A stretch of 64,000 nucleotides of DNA. Source: Diphasiastrum complanatum (taxonomy: Eukaryota > Streptophyta > Lycopodiopsida > Lycopodiales > Lycopodiaceae). The DNA is taken from NCBI GenBank assembly GCA_029204225.1, contig CM055111.1, positions 15,689,207 to 15,753,206 of the forward strand, written 5' to 3'. This document shows positions 25,301 through 35,929 of the stretch, in pieces (the stretch's first letter is position 1; each line of letters begins with the position of its first letter). The translations under genes were made by a program, and so were the position numbers. The notes below the pieces were generated by a model. The model had not been told where the DNA came from. It did no database searches and saw only the letters and a program-made list of their open reading frames with translations.

Positions 25301-26335
25301 CTTGCATGCTTGATCACTAGCAGTGTATATTGACTTCTTAGAGTCATTACAAGATAGAAGAGTAGAAAAATAATGCTTGTTAAAGGACATGTGGGAACTA
25401 GCCCCACTATCTATCCACCATGTGTCTTGACTTGAAGTTGGTGTAGATGCAACCATTAAGGATGTGTTGAATCCATCCTCATATTCTTCCTCTTGAGCAA
25501 TGTTCCCTTGATCTCCTTTGGCTTGTTGATTCTTCTTCAAGTAGCATTCTGAGGCAAAGTGTCCTTTCTTTCCACAAAAGAAACACTTTAGTTTTGCCTT
25601 GTTCTTCACTTTGCCTTTGGAGGTAGATCCTCCATTCTTCATCTCGGCCTCCTTGCCTTGATTTTTCTTGAATGGATTTTGCTTTTTCTTGCCTTTAGAT
25701 GTAAAGTTAGCTTTCTCCTCTCCTCCATTAAGTGACATGCTATCCATTCTTGTCTTGAGGTGTAGAAGCCTACTCTCCTCGGCCACAAGAACATTGTGCA
25801 ACTTTTCAATGGATGGAAGAGAGTCTTGAATGGCAAATGATTGGACTAAGTTGGTAAACTCATCACTTAGACCATTCAAAATGATTTGTACTAGTTCTTG
25901 ATCTTGGATCTTCTCTCCTATTGCACTTAACTCCTTGTTAAGAGATTTGATCCTAAGAACATACTCTTGTCCACTCTCTCCACTTCCTTTCATGCTTTGG
26001 AAAACTTGATTTCTTAGCATGAGGATTCTTGAAGTATTGTTGGATTCATAAATGCTCTTTAATGAATCCCAAGCCTCTTTGGATGAGGTACAAGAAGACA
26101 CCTCTTTCAAGAGGTCATTGCATACATTTAACTTTATGCAATGTAGAGCTAATCTTGCTCTCTTCTTGTATTTGGCTTGTTCTTGGGGAGTTTGAGGCTC
26201 TTCCTCTACTCCTTGAACTATGTCATATAGATCATGGATCACTAGGAGTGATTCCATTCTCACTTTCCAAATGGAATAATTTGTGGAAGTGAGTCTCTCA
26301 CTTGATTCCATCAAATATCCACCCATGGATGACAT
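22355..26335 (-). CDS. Copia gag-pol polyprotein with one stop (E)
   Basis: One frame from ATG 26335 to 22355. Gag occupies about residues 1-245, with the zinc knuckle CX2CX4HX4C at 251-264 (CFFCGKKGHFASEC). Protease has DSGASSHM near 309. The integrase zinc motif uses H441, H446, C475 and C478; its catalytic triad is D504, D567 and E603, with 35 residues between the last two. RT begins near 830, has YVDD at about 1005-1008, and RNase H blocks SSCEAEYKAL and ARTKHIEIAHHF follow. Codon 890 is TAA (23666-23668), where relatives have Glu (DYEETFAPV), so one G-to-T change could explain it. All catalytic residues I can see are kept. Without read-through it would make gag-protease-integrase but no RT. 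Confidence 0.93.
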
Positions 26336-26917
26336 TTTAGAATGAATGCTCTTTTAAAAATCACAAAGATTTTTGAATTTTAAAAGATCTATGAAGTGGC
26401 CTAAAGCTTACTAGAATGCCTATAGGCTTGTCTCTATCAAACTAACACACAAGCTTGAATGATACTCAAAGATCTTACCAAAAATTTCTAGCTTTCACTC
26501 TCACAAAAAAAATTGCTTTACACTTTTCTTAGAGATTTCACTTCAACTAAGGATCTGAACAAATCAGCCTCTTAGATCTGATCTTAGACTCTAAAAAGAA
26601 ATGCTTCAATGATCCAAACACTATTTGGTCATAGGCATTAGTTAGAATGAATCTAGATCAATACTATGCTTCAAAAAGCACCAAAAATGAACTAGTATTG
26701 TGATTTTGGGACCAAAAAACACAAAGTAACTTGAATTGAAAGTTGCTGTACGGTTTCACACGTGTGAAAAGTACATACACAGCCTCCAAGTCGTTTTGAT
26801 CCAAATGATTACAAGCTATCACTCTAGAAGAACTCGCCCTCACTAGTATTGGCCAAAAAACAAATTTTGCCAATGATCTTTACAAGATTTATGATTCAAT
26901 GATCACTCTCTTACTTA
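26336..26917 (-). other. Leader of copia E
   Basis: About 580 bp between primer site and gag ATG, non-coding. It holds another exact CACACGTGTG palindrome at 26757-26766 within TTCACACGTGTGAA. Confidence 0.6.
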
Positions 26918-26929
26918 GCTCTGATACCA
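26918..26929 (-). promoter_or_regulatory. Primer binding site of E
   Basis: Sense-strand TGGTATCAGAGC abuts the 5' LTR: the initiator-Met tRNA primer site. Confidence 0.9.
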
Positions 26930-27792
26930 TGATAAATTTTACAGTTTTTAGGACAATAATGATTGTACTTTACAATCATAGAGAGTTATTGGTTGCTTAA
27001 TCAATGAATCTATCAAGTTCTACACATTAGATCTTGATCTAGATTCACTACACTTGGATTTAAGCAAGAGCAATGGATCAACACATCATTTTTTAGTGAG
27101 AGCGGCTTCACACGTGTGGAGTACTGTCCACTGTACGGACTGCACCTGAAACAACAAGTACAATGATACTAGATAGCAATCATGCATAAAAATCACAAGA
27201 CAAATGACTAGAAATCTCACAAAAGTGTAGAGTGCAAAAGTCTCATCAATCTTCTTAGCAAAATGATGATCCTTTTTATGGATCAAGTACATCCATGAGT
27301 CTGGTACAGTCCAGCAGGCCTTCACACGTGTGAAGAGTGCTACATCACTCATATCTATCCATTTGATCCATCCTTGATCCTTATCCAATAGTTGACCTTC
27401 TAGAATATGACTAAAATCCAAAAAGCTAGTCTCCTAGAATATAGGAATATTCCCTACAAAATAGGATCTAAGGAAAATGGTCAACTCTTATCTTCTAGTA
27501 CTCTATACACACATGTGAACATCCACTTGCCATGTGGGAGCATTTACTCATGCACATGCAAGGAAAAGCTAATTTGTAGGTGACTAGTCAACTTGACTAA
27601 AAACTAGTCATTTCATGTTCACACTAACTAGAATGATACAAAATCAATTTGGATATATACAAACATGAAAAGTACATCCTTTCACACATGGGAACATGCT
27701 CCACACGTGTGAAATCATATCATCAACATATTCTAATGTTTGATCAATATTTACATGAACCAATGTCAAGTGAGAAGTGACAATTTTCAACA
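26930..27792 (-). repeat. 5' LTR of copia E
   Basis: 863 bp, one substitution from the 3' LTR by eye. Palindromes CACACGTGTG at 27109, 27323 and 27702. Followed by the duplication AAAGA. Confidence 0.95.
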
Positions 27793-27797
27793 AAAGA

Positions 27798-30233
27798 GAG
27801 GAGCAAGAACCAACATCAACAATCCTCAAGCAAGAACAAAGTCAAATCCAAAGACAAAGATGAGGAGGAAGATGATTCCTCTAATGCTTCATCATCCAAG
27901 CTCAAGAAGAAGAAGAAGATCAAGTGCTTTTATTGTGGCAAGAAAGGTCATTATGCCACCAATTGCTTGAAAAAGAAGAATCAACTCAAGCAAGCCAATA
28001 TTACCATGAGAAGGAAGACACTATTGCAAGTGATGGAGAGGGATCTCTTATGGTCTCTAGTTTCTCATCTACTCCTTTAAAGAAGGACGGCCTATGGTAT
28101 ATTGATAGTGGAGCCTCTTCACATATGTGTAGCTCCAAGGACTCTTTCTCTTCTATTGCACCTTATGATGGAGTGAAGAAATCAATATACACTGCAAATG
28201 ATTTTGAATGTCCTATTGAAGGCATAGGGAACATTCCCTTGAAGCTTGCATCCTCTAAAGTTCTTTCTCTCTCTAGAGTTCTTTATGTACCTAAGCTTAC
28301 CAAGAATCTTATTAGTGTTGGCCAATTGCTTGATAATGGCCTTGATGTAAAATTCAATGTTGATACTTGCACTATCAAGAAGAATGATGAGATACTTGCA
28401 TTAGGATCTAGATTTGGTGGCATCTATAAACTAGATCCAAATGAGTATGTGAATGCTTGTAATGTTGCTCTTGTGAACAAGCTCTCTATGGAGGAATTAT
28501 GGCATAGGAGGTTGGGACATCCCAACTACAAATCCATGCTCTCTATGATCAAAGAGTCCAAAGCTATTGGCTTGCCAAAGTCATTCTCCAAGAACATCAG
28601 GCCTTGTGAGGCTTGTGCTATTGCTAAATCTCACAAAAAGCCATTTACAAGATCTTCTATCAAAAGCAAGCATCCTTTGGAGTTAATCCACTCGGATGTG
28701 CATTTCTCATCAACTACAAGCAAGGGAGGAGCCACTTGTTTTGTTACTTTCATTGATGATTATACAAGATTCACTTGGATATATCTTCTTGCTTCAAAAT
28801 CTATGGTGTTTGATCATTTTCTTATTTTCAAAGCTTATGTAGAGAAGCAATTCTCATTCAAGATTAAAGCTCTTAGAAGTGATGGAGGTGGTGAATATAT
28901 CTCCAATAAATTTCAAGATTTTTGTGAGCTTGAAGGCATTAAAAGAGAGTTTTCTTGTGCCTACTCTCCATCTCAAAATGGAGTGGCCGAGAGAAAGAAT
29001 AGATCTCTATGTGAATGTGCAAAATCTATGAGAATTGAGGCATCTTTTCCCAAAGATTTTTGGGGTGAAGCCATTAATTGTGCAAATTATCTTTTCAATA
29101 GGCTCCCACATATATATGAAATCTTATTTTTGAAGAAGCCTAAGGTTGATCACCTTAGAGTTTTTGGATGCTTATGCTTTGTCCATATTCCCTTGGAAAC
29201 AAGGAAGAAGGAAGATCCTAGTGCATGCAAAGGGATCATGGTTGGATACTCATCCACCAAGAAGGCCTATAGAGTCTTTATACTCTCTACTTCTCAAGTT
29301 ATTGAAAGTAGAGATGTTGTCTTTCATGAAGATCAACACTCATCATTTGAAGAGGCCGAGATCAAGAAATCTATGGATGCATCATCAATTATTGATTTTG
29401 AAGACAATCATGATGTGATGGGGTCGAGATTTGAAGAAGACTCTCCTCGTATTTTTTCACCAAGAAGATCCATGAGAGATAGATCCGAGCCTAAGAGGCT
29501 CTCATATGTTGACAAAGGCAAACAAGTGGATCTTGATTCCAATAATTATGTTTTTTATGTCTCTCATGAAGAGCCAAAGAATGTACAAGAGGCACTCAAT
29601 ACCAAGGAGTGGTATGATGTCATGAAGCAGGAGTATGATGCATTGATCACCAACAATACTTGGGAGCTTGTGGATCCTCCATCCAACAAGCATGTGATTG
29701 GTTGCAAGTGGGTATTTCGGATCAAGTTCAATCATGATGGCACCATCAACAAGCATAAAGCAAGATTATGTGCCAAAGGATTTTCTCAAATCCATGACTT
29801 TGATTATGAGGAGACCTTTGCACCCGTTGCAAAGATGGTGACAATAAGAATTCATATTTCTCTTGCTTGTTTTTTCAAGTGGAAGGTGTTCCAATTAGAT
29901 GTATCCAATACTTTTCTGAATGGTTATCTTGAGAAGGAGATCTATATGGAACAACCTCAAGGATTCATCAAGGATGAGTCCAAAATGTGCTTGCTCTTCA
30001 AAAGTCTTTATGGACTCAAGCAAGCACCAAGATCATGGTATTCAAGACTTAACTCTTTTCTTATCTCACTAGGATTTACTCTTAGTGACTATGATCCTTC
30101 CATGTATCTAAAGTTTGTTGATAGCAATATTGTCATTCTTCTAATTTATGTTGATGACATTATTCTTTGTGGAAGTTGTATCAAGCTAGTTGATGAAACC
30201 AAGCTAGCACTTGGATGTGAGTTTAAAATGCAA
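27798..30233 (+). pseudogene. Copia D gag end through RT
   Basis: Continues D after E. The gag zinc knuckle (CFYCGKKGHYATNC) lies near 27926-27967. One base is missing near 28005 ('attaccatgag', where F has 'attaccaatgag'), so gag and pol are in different frames. Protease DSGASSHM is near 28103. The integrase zinc motif begins LWHRRLGH near 28498; the core has HSDVHFSS and RSDGGGEYIS, with G in place of the usual N, and VAERKNR. A 21-bp in-frame loss removes ALGGKSP relative to F near 29111. RT runs through LLIYVDDIIL near 30150 and stops at 30233. RNase H is absent. Most of it is one open frame of 786 codons (27924-30284), whose last 16 or so residues are gypsy sequence. Confidence 0.9.
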
Positions 30234-30246
30234 GAAAAAAAAAAAG
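30233..30246. repeat. Poly-A run at the D/gypsy junction
   Basis: A run of A, broken once by G, joins RT of copia D to gypsy RNase H sequence. It marks a recombination breakpoint or slippage site. Confidence 0.7.
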
Positions 30247-31735
30247 CATTATCTTCAGCACCAATACTACGTTATCCAGATTGAACATTAGAGTTTCATG
30301 TTCATATGGATGTCTCAAAATAGGCCATTGGATCAGTTTTGATGCAGCCATGTGACTATAAGAAGGATTATCTTATACGATTTGCAAGCAGACAGCTTAC
30401 AGATCCAGAGAAGAATTATTCAACAACAAAACGTGAAGCGCTAGCCATGATTTTTTTCTGTTCGGAAATTTCGTCACTACCTCATGGAAATGCACTTTGC
30501 ATTTTATACGAATCATCACCCATTACTTTACTTGGTAAATAAGACGTGTAATACTGGACGTATTGCAAGATGGTTATAATTATTGACTGAATTCAACTTT
30601 CGAATTGTGGTCAAAAAGGGGAAGCAACATTATCTAGTCGATCACGTTTCGCAAATTGAATCCACACCAGTTAATACTGAAATGGATGATGAATTGCCAG
30701 ATGCTGCGTTGTTCTATGTTGAAGCAATACCTGAGTGGGTGGCATATATTGTTGAGTACATGATGCTAGGACAAACGAATGACTCTTTGACAAAAGTATA
30801 GAAAAGACAATTGATTCATAAGACTCAACCTTATCAATTAATTACAGGACAATTGTATCGTCGTGGATCTAATAATATTTTACGAATATGTGTTTTACCG
30901 CACAAAGTACCAGATTTAATCATGTTTTCACATGATGGCGTGGGTGGAGGACACTTATCTACAGATATTACTGTTCGTAGACTTTTGCAATCCGGTTGTT
31001 GGTGGCCTATACTCCATAAGGACACAAAAAAATTTATTCATACATGTGATGTCTACCAGCGAGCACGATGGCCTACTCGACAGAATTATGAGCCCTTACA
31101 TCCGGTTTTATCGCAAGCACCGTTTGAAAAATGGGGACTGGATTATGTTGGTCCTATTCATCCCGCTGCGCAGGGATCTCAGGCCCGATATATTATCGTC
31201 GCAACTGATTATATGACCAAGTGGGTTGAAGCCAAAGCTGTCAAAGTGGCTGATGCAAAATCTATGACCAAGTTTCTATATGAAAATATTATAATCAGAT
31301 TTGGATGTCTGATCAGAATTTTCAGTGATCGGGGTACAAACTTTGTTAATCAAACAATAAAGTGTTTACTAGAAGATTTTTTTGTTATACACAGATTTAT
31401 TACTCCCTATTATCCCAGAGGGAATGGCCAAGCTGAATCTTCCAATAAGATGCTCTGCACCATTATGACAAACACAATTGAAGCAAGTTGGTCTGATTGG
31501 GAACATAAACTGTACGCAACATAATGAGCATTCAGAACCGCTTACAAAAATAGTACAAATCAAACACCCTTTCAACTGGTTTATGGTCAAGATGCTGTTA
31601 TGCCAATTGAATGTTTAATCCCATCTTTACGCATAGCAACACGGAACGATTAAATCAGTCTTTACAACTTTGTCATGAAGCGTTGCACAAATTATGTGAA
31701 ACCCGATTGATGGCAGTTCATGCCTTAGCAACAGA
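30240..31735 (+). pseudogene. Ty3/gypsy RNase H-integrase fragment
   Basis: Begins at ALSSAPILRYPD, which follows RT in gypsy elements. RNase H reads AIGSVLMQP, RFASRQLTDPEKNYSTT and REALAMIF, then frameshifts near 30460. From 30811 a 237-codon frame holds the integrase: a zinc finger with HDGVGGGH and CDVYQR (second Cys changed to Tyr), then D in WGLDYVGP, D in SDRGTNF and E in GQAESSNK, the three catalytic residues. A stop at 31522 and further stops follow. RNase H before integrase is the gypsy order, unlike all neighbours. It ends abruptly at copia C. No LTR is present. Confidence 0.88.
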
Positions 31736-32661
31736 ATCAAAGACACGAAGAGTTAGATTTTTGAAAACTACGAAATCACAGATCTTGAAGAAGCAACAAA
31801 ATGCCTAGGGCTAGAGATCAAAAGAGATCGAACAAGTGGCGAAATGCACTTGAGTCAATTAGAATACGCCAGAAAAGTGCTGAAGCAATACCACATGATA
31901 GACTGTGAAGAGAAAGCCACATCAATGATAGCTGGAGCCAAGCTCATGAAACAAGATTTCCCAAAAATAGAAGAGGAAGAACAGAATTTGGCAGGTATAC
32001 CCTACCAGAATTTAATCGGTAGTCTGATGTACTTAACAATTTGTACCAGACCCGATCTGGCCTTCTCTGTTTACACATTGAGCCAATTCTATTCCAATCC
32101 TGGTCTAGCACATTGGAAAATGGCCAAACGAATCCTACAGTATCTCAAGGGTACCCAGAATGTTGGATTAACCTAGAGAGCTAGAAACGAAGAGAAAGGA
32201 TTTGAGCTGCAAAGATGACAGTAAGTCCATTACTGGAAGATGTACGATAGCGTGCAGAGCTGCAATCAGCTGGATATGCAAAAAACAAACCCTGGTAGCT
32301 CAATCCTCTTGCGAAGCTGAGTATGTCGTAGCCTCGAAAGTGGTGAATGAGGTAGTGTGGCTGCAAATGATGTTGGAGGCAATCGAGATACCACAAGAGG
32401 GGCCAAGCACGATGATGATGGACTCTCACAGTGCCATCTATTTGTCCCAGGATCCTGTCTTCCATTCAAAGACGAAGCACATTCCTCTAAAGTACCATCA
32501 TATTCGAGATTTGATCTCAAAAGGAGAGCTCTAGGTCCAGTTCATAAAATCAGAAAATATGATTGCAGATCTCCTCATGAAACCGCTCAACAAGCCACTC
32601 TTTACCAAGAAAAGAGAGGCAATTGGATTAAACGAACAAAGCTGCAAGGTTCAAGAGGGAG
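31736..32661 (+). pseudogene. 5'-truncated copia RT/RNase H of C
   Basis: Begins within RT, after its YVDD motif, at 'atcaaagacacgaag', the same phrase as in B at 14489, and continues LEYARKVLKQYH, GIPYQNLIGSLMYL and RPDLAFSVYTLSQ. At 32204-32211 a 32-bp deletion relative to B shifts the frame and removes the RNase H block with the first catalytic Asp. The rest reads SSCEAEYV and KHIPLKYHHIRDL with one more stop near 32532. Non-functional. Confidence 0.88.
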
Positions 32662-33510
32662 TGTTAGAAATGGTGAACTCCTGCAACTTTGTCGCAGCAC
32701 AAACAAGACACGAAGGTCGAACAATTCACGACAATCAACATGACTTTGACTCGAAGCATGAATGAGAACAATTCATGACAGTCAACGTGTCTTTGACTCA
32801 AAGCATGAATGATTCACGAATCGCAAACACACCTCTAGGACCGCAAAGCCGAAAAAGGGATGCGAGATGAAAACTACGAAAAGAACGAAAGCAAACGGGA
32901 GATTACGAAACAGACGAAGGAAAATCTTTTGTGCTACCAACTGGCAGCTCAACGGGCTTCATGCCCAGCTGAAACGAGTAGCAACGACACGGACTAACTA
33001 ACTAGTTGATTAGCATTAACTAGTGATGTGATTCTATGTTTAGCTATCTTGTAAACTCCACATAGTGGAGGTATAAACGATCCTCTTTGGATCATAATAA
33101 AAGTAAGTGAATACAAAGATCTGTAAGAGACACAGAGAGACGTAGCGAATAGAGTAAGAAAGAAAAGACACCATAGTTGTGCATGAAAGTCTGCCAACGA
33201 GCAGAACACAGCGAAAGAGTAGAATGTCATTCCGCCAACGAGCGAGACACTGACAAATTCACTCTAAACTAAATAATTTAGTTACTCTATTTTCATGCAT
33301 CTTGTCTTGTGCTGTGTGTCATGAGCTAGGATAGAATGTGTTCTGTGATGCGTAGTCGAGTATTTGGGAACCTGTAAGGGCTTCCGCACAAAAGAAAATT
33401 AAAAGACAGAAAATTGTTTGCGATAAAGAAGACGAAGTGAGGACGAATACGAATCAGCCCCACGACCACGCTCCCACGACAACAACAGAAAGCAAAAATG
33501 CATTTCTCTG
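32662..33510 (+). repeat. 3' LTR of copia C
   Basis: Starts TGTTAGAAATGG after the purine tract AAGAGGGAG and is collinear with the LTR of B, including TATAAA at 33072-33077. The end is set by the start of the next fragment and is uncertain by tens of bases. Confidence 0.65.
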
Positions 33511-33521
33511 CCCTCCACATA

Positions 33522-33855
33522 ATCAGAATATGTTGTAGCTACATCAGTAGTGAAGAAAATAATCAAGCTAAGGAGGCTGTTGTAGGATCTGCAATTCCCA
33601 CAGATGAGTCCAACAATACTCCAGTGCGACAATCAAAGCTGCATAACTCTTTCTCTGAACCCACGAACTCATAATAGAACTAAGCATATAGAAGTTCAAT
33701 TCCATTTTCTTAGAGAGAAAGCTCACAGTCAAGATGTTGTACTAAGTTACTGTCATACAAATAGTATGTTGGCTGATATTTTGACAAAGCCATTGTCTAG
33801 AGATATACATTCTACTTTAGTAGGTATGTTAAATCTCAATTGCAGATCAGATTGA
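33522..33855 (+). pseudogene. Copia RNase H tail (L)
   Basis: C-terminal RNase H of a different copia family: LQCDNQSCITLSLNP, RTKHIEVQFHFLREK and SMLADILTKPLSRD, ending at a stop at 33853-33855. It starts abruptly (VATSVVKKII) next to the LTR of C, so only the last fifth of pol remains. Confidence 0.85.
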
Positions 33856-33867
33856 TAGCAATTAGCT

Positions 33868-33877
33868 TAAGGGGGAG
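33868..33877 (+). promoter_or_regulatory. Polypurine tract of L
   Basis: TAAGGGGGAG directly precedes TGTTGGAG, a canonical copia 3' LTR border. Confidence 0.85.
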
Positions 33878-34670
33878 TGTTGGAGTTTAATCTAACTCCT
33901 ACTCATCCCAACAGCCCTCCTTCCTTCTCTAAATTTTACTCTTTCAAATGTAACTTGTAGAAAATGAATTCACATTAATATCTGGTTTTTACTCGCATTT
34001 TTTGCACAGCCAAAAATGTGAAAAACCCGACACTATTTTTACACTGAGTTTTCTAATAGGCGACACTTGCCCTATAATAGGTCGAAGCTGTCCTATAAAC
34101 GCCAAAGGTGTCTTCCAAATGCTGAAGGTGTCTTTCAAACGCCAAAGGTGTTTTCCAAATGCTGAAGGTGTTTTCCAAACGCTGAAGATGTCTTCCAAAC
34201 GTCAAAGGTGCCATACAAATCTTGAAGGCTACCCTTAGGTAAAGGCAACAGCCAAAAGACCAAGGAGTGTAGCATTTCCAGTCTGCAGAAATATACGGAT
34301 TTTTGCTATCAGACCAAAAAGCCTTCTTGCTCCATCAATGAACTTATCCACTGATCAGATTAATAGTTGTTATCAATCTTGTAATTTTAAAGTTAAATTA
34401 GTACAAGATTTTTCAGTTGATATGTATATATACATGTAATTGAGCGATTGTATTAAGATGATTATGATATGTAAGGTCAAATAGCAGAAATCACCTTTTA
34501 TCAGTAGTTGACTCCTCAGAGTAAATGATTATAGAGAGGGAGAGAACTATTTTAGAATCTTAGCAATTGTCTTGAATCTGTTAGTAGGATCGTGCGCTTA
34601 TCAGCGCAATTGTATTGTGGTATGATCGTTGTATTTACAACTTCAATATCAGTCTCACTATTGTTCTACA
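33878..34670 (+). repeat. 3' LTR of L (end uncertain)
   Basis: Starts TGTTGGAGTTTAATC after the polypurine tract. A plausible end is TTGTTCTACA at 34670, but no second LTR is in the window to confirm it. It contains a 20-bp minisatellite (34061-34230). Confidence 0.55.
34061..34230. repeat. 20-bp minisatellite inside an LTR
   Basis: Eight or more contiguous units of 20 bp with consensus close to GCYRAAGGTGTCTTCCAAAY, least diverged between 34101 and 34200. Exact register, no spacers. The ORFs across it on both strands are repeat translations, not genes. Confidence 0.9.
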
Positions 34671-35622
34671 CCTTTGCATTCTTGTTGAATGATAAATCTC
34701 GCTCCTCTCACACAAACTCTATTAAGAAGAGAAGAAATGAAAAAATACTAAGCTAGACAAAGCAAGAAATAGCTTAAAACAAAAAACGAAAGCAAGAGAA
34801 CAAGCAGAGATGGTGAAGAAGAGCAGAAACGGGGCCAATGTTGTATCTTTCGCATCCTCCGTCGGCTATGGCTCCATCTAGCATGACTATGGCGGTCTCC
34901 CAGCTAGTCTATGCTATGCCTTCTCCAACTAGCTTGAGCAAGAGGATGGGAAGAGCACAATGAGCACAAGTTGAGTATTAGGTAAGATCCACTCTTCCTT
35001 CTTTTCTCTCCTTAGCAACAAACAAATGATGGCTAAACCTAAAGAATAAAACAATCCCAACCCTTAATCTATGGCTTCTCTTCTAGACTAAGGTGGTCAT
35101 CCTACCCTCAATCTAGTTAACTTGGCAGTGATCCATTCATATGATACATACGATGCAAGGAAGAAAGCAAACTCACAAAGGGAGAACAAAGAGACAAAAT
35201 AAGAAGATCCAACTTTTAGGAACAAGATAGCACACAAACGAACTCTCTCCAAAATGAGTCATTCTCACTCTTATTTATAGTGGGAGTGGGTGTCTCTTAC
35301 AAAATGGGCTCTATGGGGCATGTGGGAGCAAGCACTGATATCACTCTATGGGCGGAATTAGATATCAGCTATGATACCACTTCTATTGGAAGAAAAATAA
35401 GGAAATTGTTATAACCAAGACCGTGGATTACTTAGAGAATGGAGTTACGAGCGGTTCTTTGTGTGTGGAATTAGATTATCAATGTAGGAGTCATAGACTG
35501 CCGTGAAAGGGAGATTGCAAAAGGGATTAGGCGTCTGAGACAACCATGCAATCCTCTAATACTGATAACCTGATATGAAGAGAATGTAAAATTAACTCAG
35601 GCGTTAGAGACAACCATACAAT

Positions 35623-35625
<3 letters not shown>
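34671..35625. other. No gene; possible antisense primer site
   Basis: No recognised gene. At about 35362-35373 the minus strand reads TGGTATCATAGC, one base off the initiator-Met primer site, and could mark a decayed minus-strand retroelement whose LTR lies to the right. I see no second LTR or coding remnant to support it. Confidence 0.3.

Positions 35626-35659
<34 letters not shown>
35626..35659. repeat. (CT)17 microsatellite
   Basis: Perfect CT run, the first of three within 300 bp. It generates artefactual Arg-Glu and Ser-Leu ORFs. Confidence 0.95.
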
Positions 35660-35665
<6 letters not shown>

Positions 35666-35745
35666 TTTATTTTTCAAAAAAAGAACAAAACATAAACTCC
35701 AAAAGCTTTCAACATCTTCAAGCATACATCTACACTCCACCTCTT

Positions 35746-35762
35746 CTCTCTCTCTCTCTCTC
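35746..35762. repeat. (CT)8 microsatellite
   Basis: Short perfect CT run. Confidence 0.9.
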
Positions 35763-35889
35763 ACAAATTCCAAATCTAATACTATATTATCACCAAACAC
35801 TATCCTAAATAATACTAACAATGTATTACAAGAAAACAATATTCAAAACCATTCTAAATCAATGCAAAATTCAAAAACACATACACATA

Positions 35890-35891
<2 letters not shown>

Positions 35892-35928
<37 letters not shown>
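35892..35928. repeat. (CT)18 microsatellite
   Basis: Perfect CT run. It is followed by a short imperfect tandem of 'caagcactgatct' near 35980-36025. Confidence 0.95.

Positions 35929-35929
<1 letters not shown>

Larger units (their letters stand above)
21479..27792 (-). mobile_element. Copia element E, nested in D, nearly intact
   Basis: 6,314-bp minus-strand copia with two 863-bp LTRs that differ by eye at only one base (C at 21890, T at 27341). The 5-bp duplication AAAGA lies at 21474-21478 and 27793-27797. Both the primer site and the polypurine tract are present. Gag-pol is one frame of about 1,326 codons broken by a single stop. Joining the two flanks restores the gag reading of D. This is the youngest insertion in the window. 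Family member H (45728-47732) lies elsewhere. Confidence 0.95.
19353..30233 (+). mobile_element. Copia element D, split by E, 3' end missing
   Basis: Plus-strand copia of the 737-bp-LTR family. It has 5' LTR, primer site, gag start, then copia E inserted at 21479-27792, then the gag zinc knuckle, protease, integrase and most of RT. Homology stops at about 30233 in RT, just after the YVDD region, at a poly-A run joined to gypsy sequence. RNase H and the 3' LTR are absent, so no target duplication can be confirmed. D itself lies in the G-family LTR. The same family occurs as F (51817-57614), and I (47733-50591) is a more distant relative. Confidence 0.88.

Noticed and set aside
19353-30233. D inserted with duplication TTTGT
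   Set aside because: TTTGT precedes the LTR at 19348-19352, but the 3' LTR is missing, so the duplication cannot be verified.
34061-34230. Possible CRISPR-like array
   Set aside because: Units are contiguous with no spacers and the context is a plant retrotransposon LTR. The 25-bp arrays at 37415 and 58416 fail for the same reason.
33989-34238. ORFs of 69 and 78 codons with internal protein repeats
   Set aside because: They are readings of the 20-bp minisatellite; both strands give a repeat protein, which is expected from any 20-bp array.
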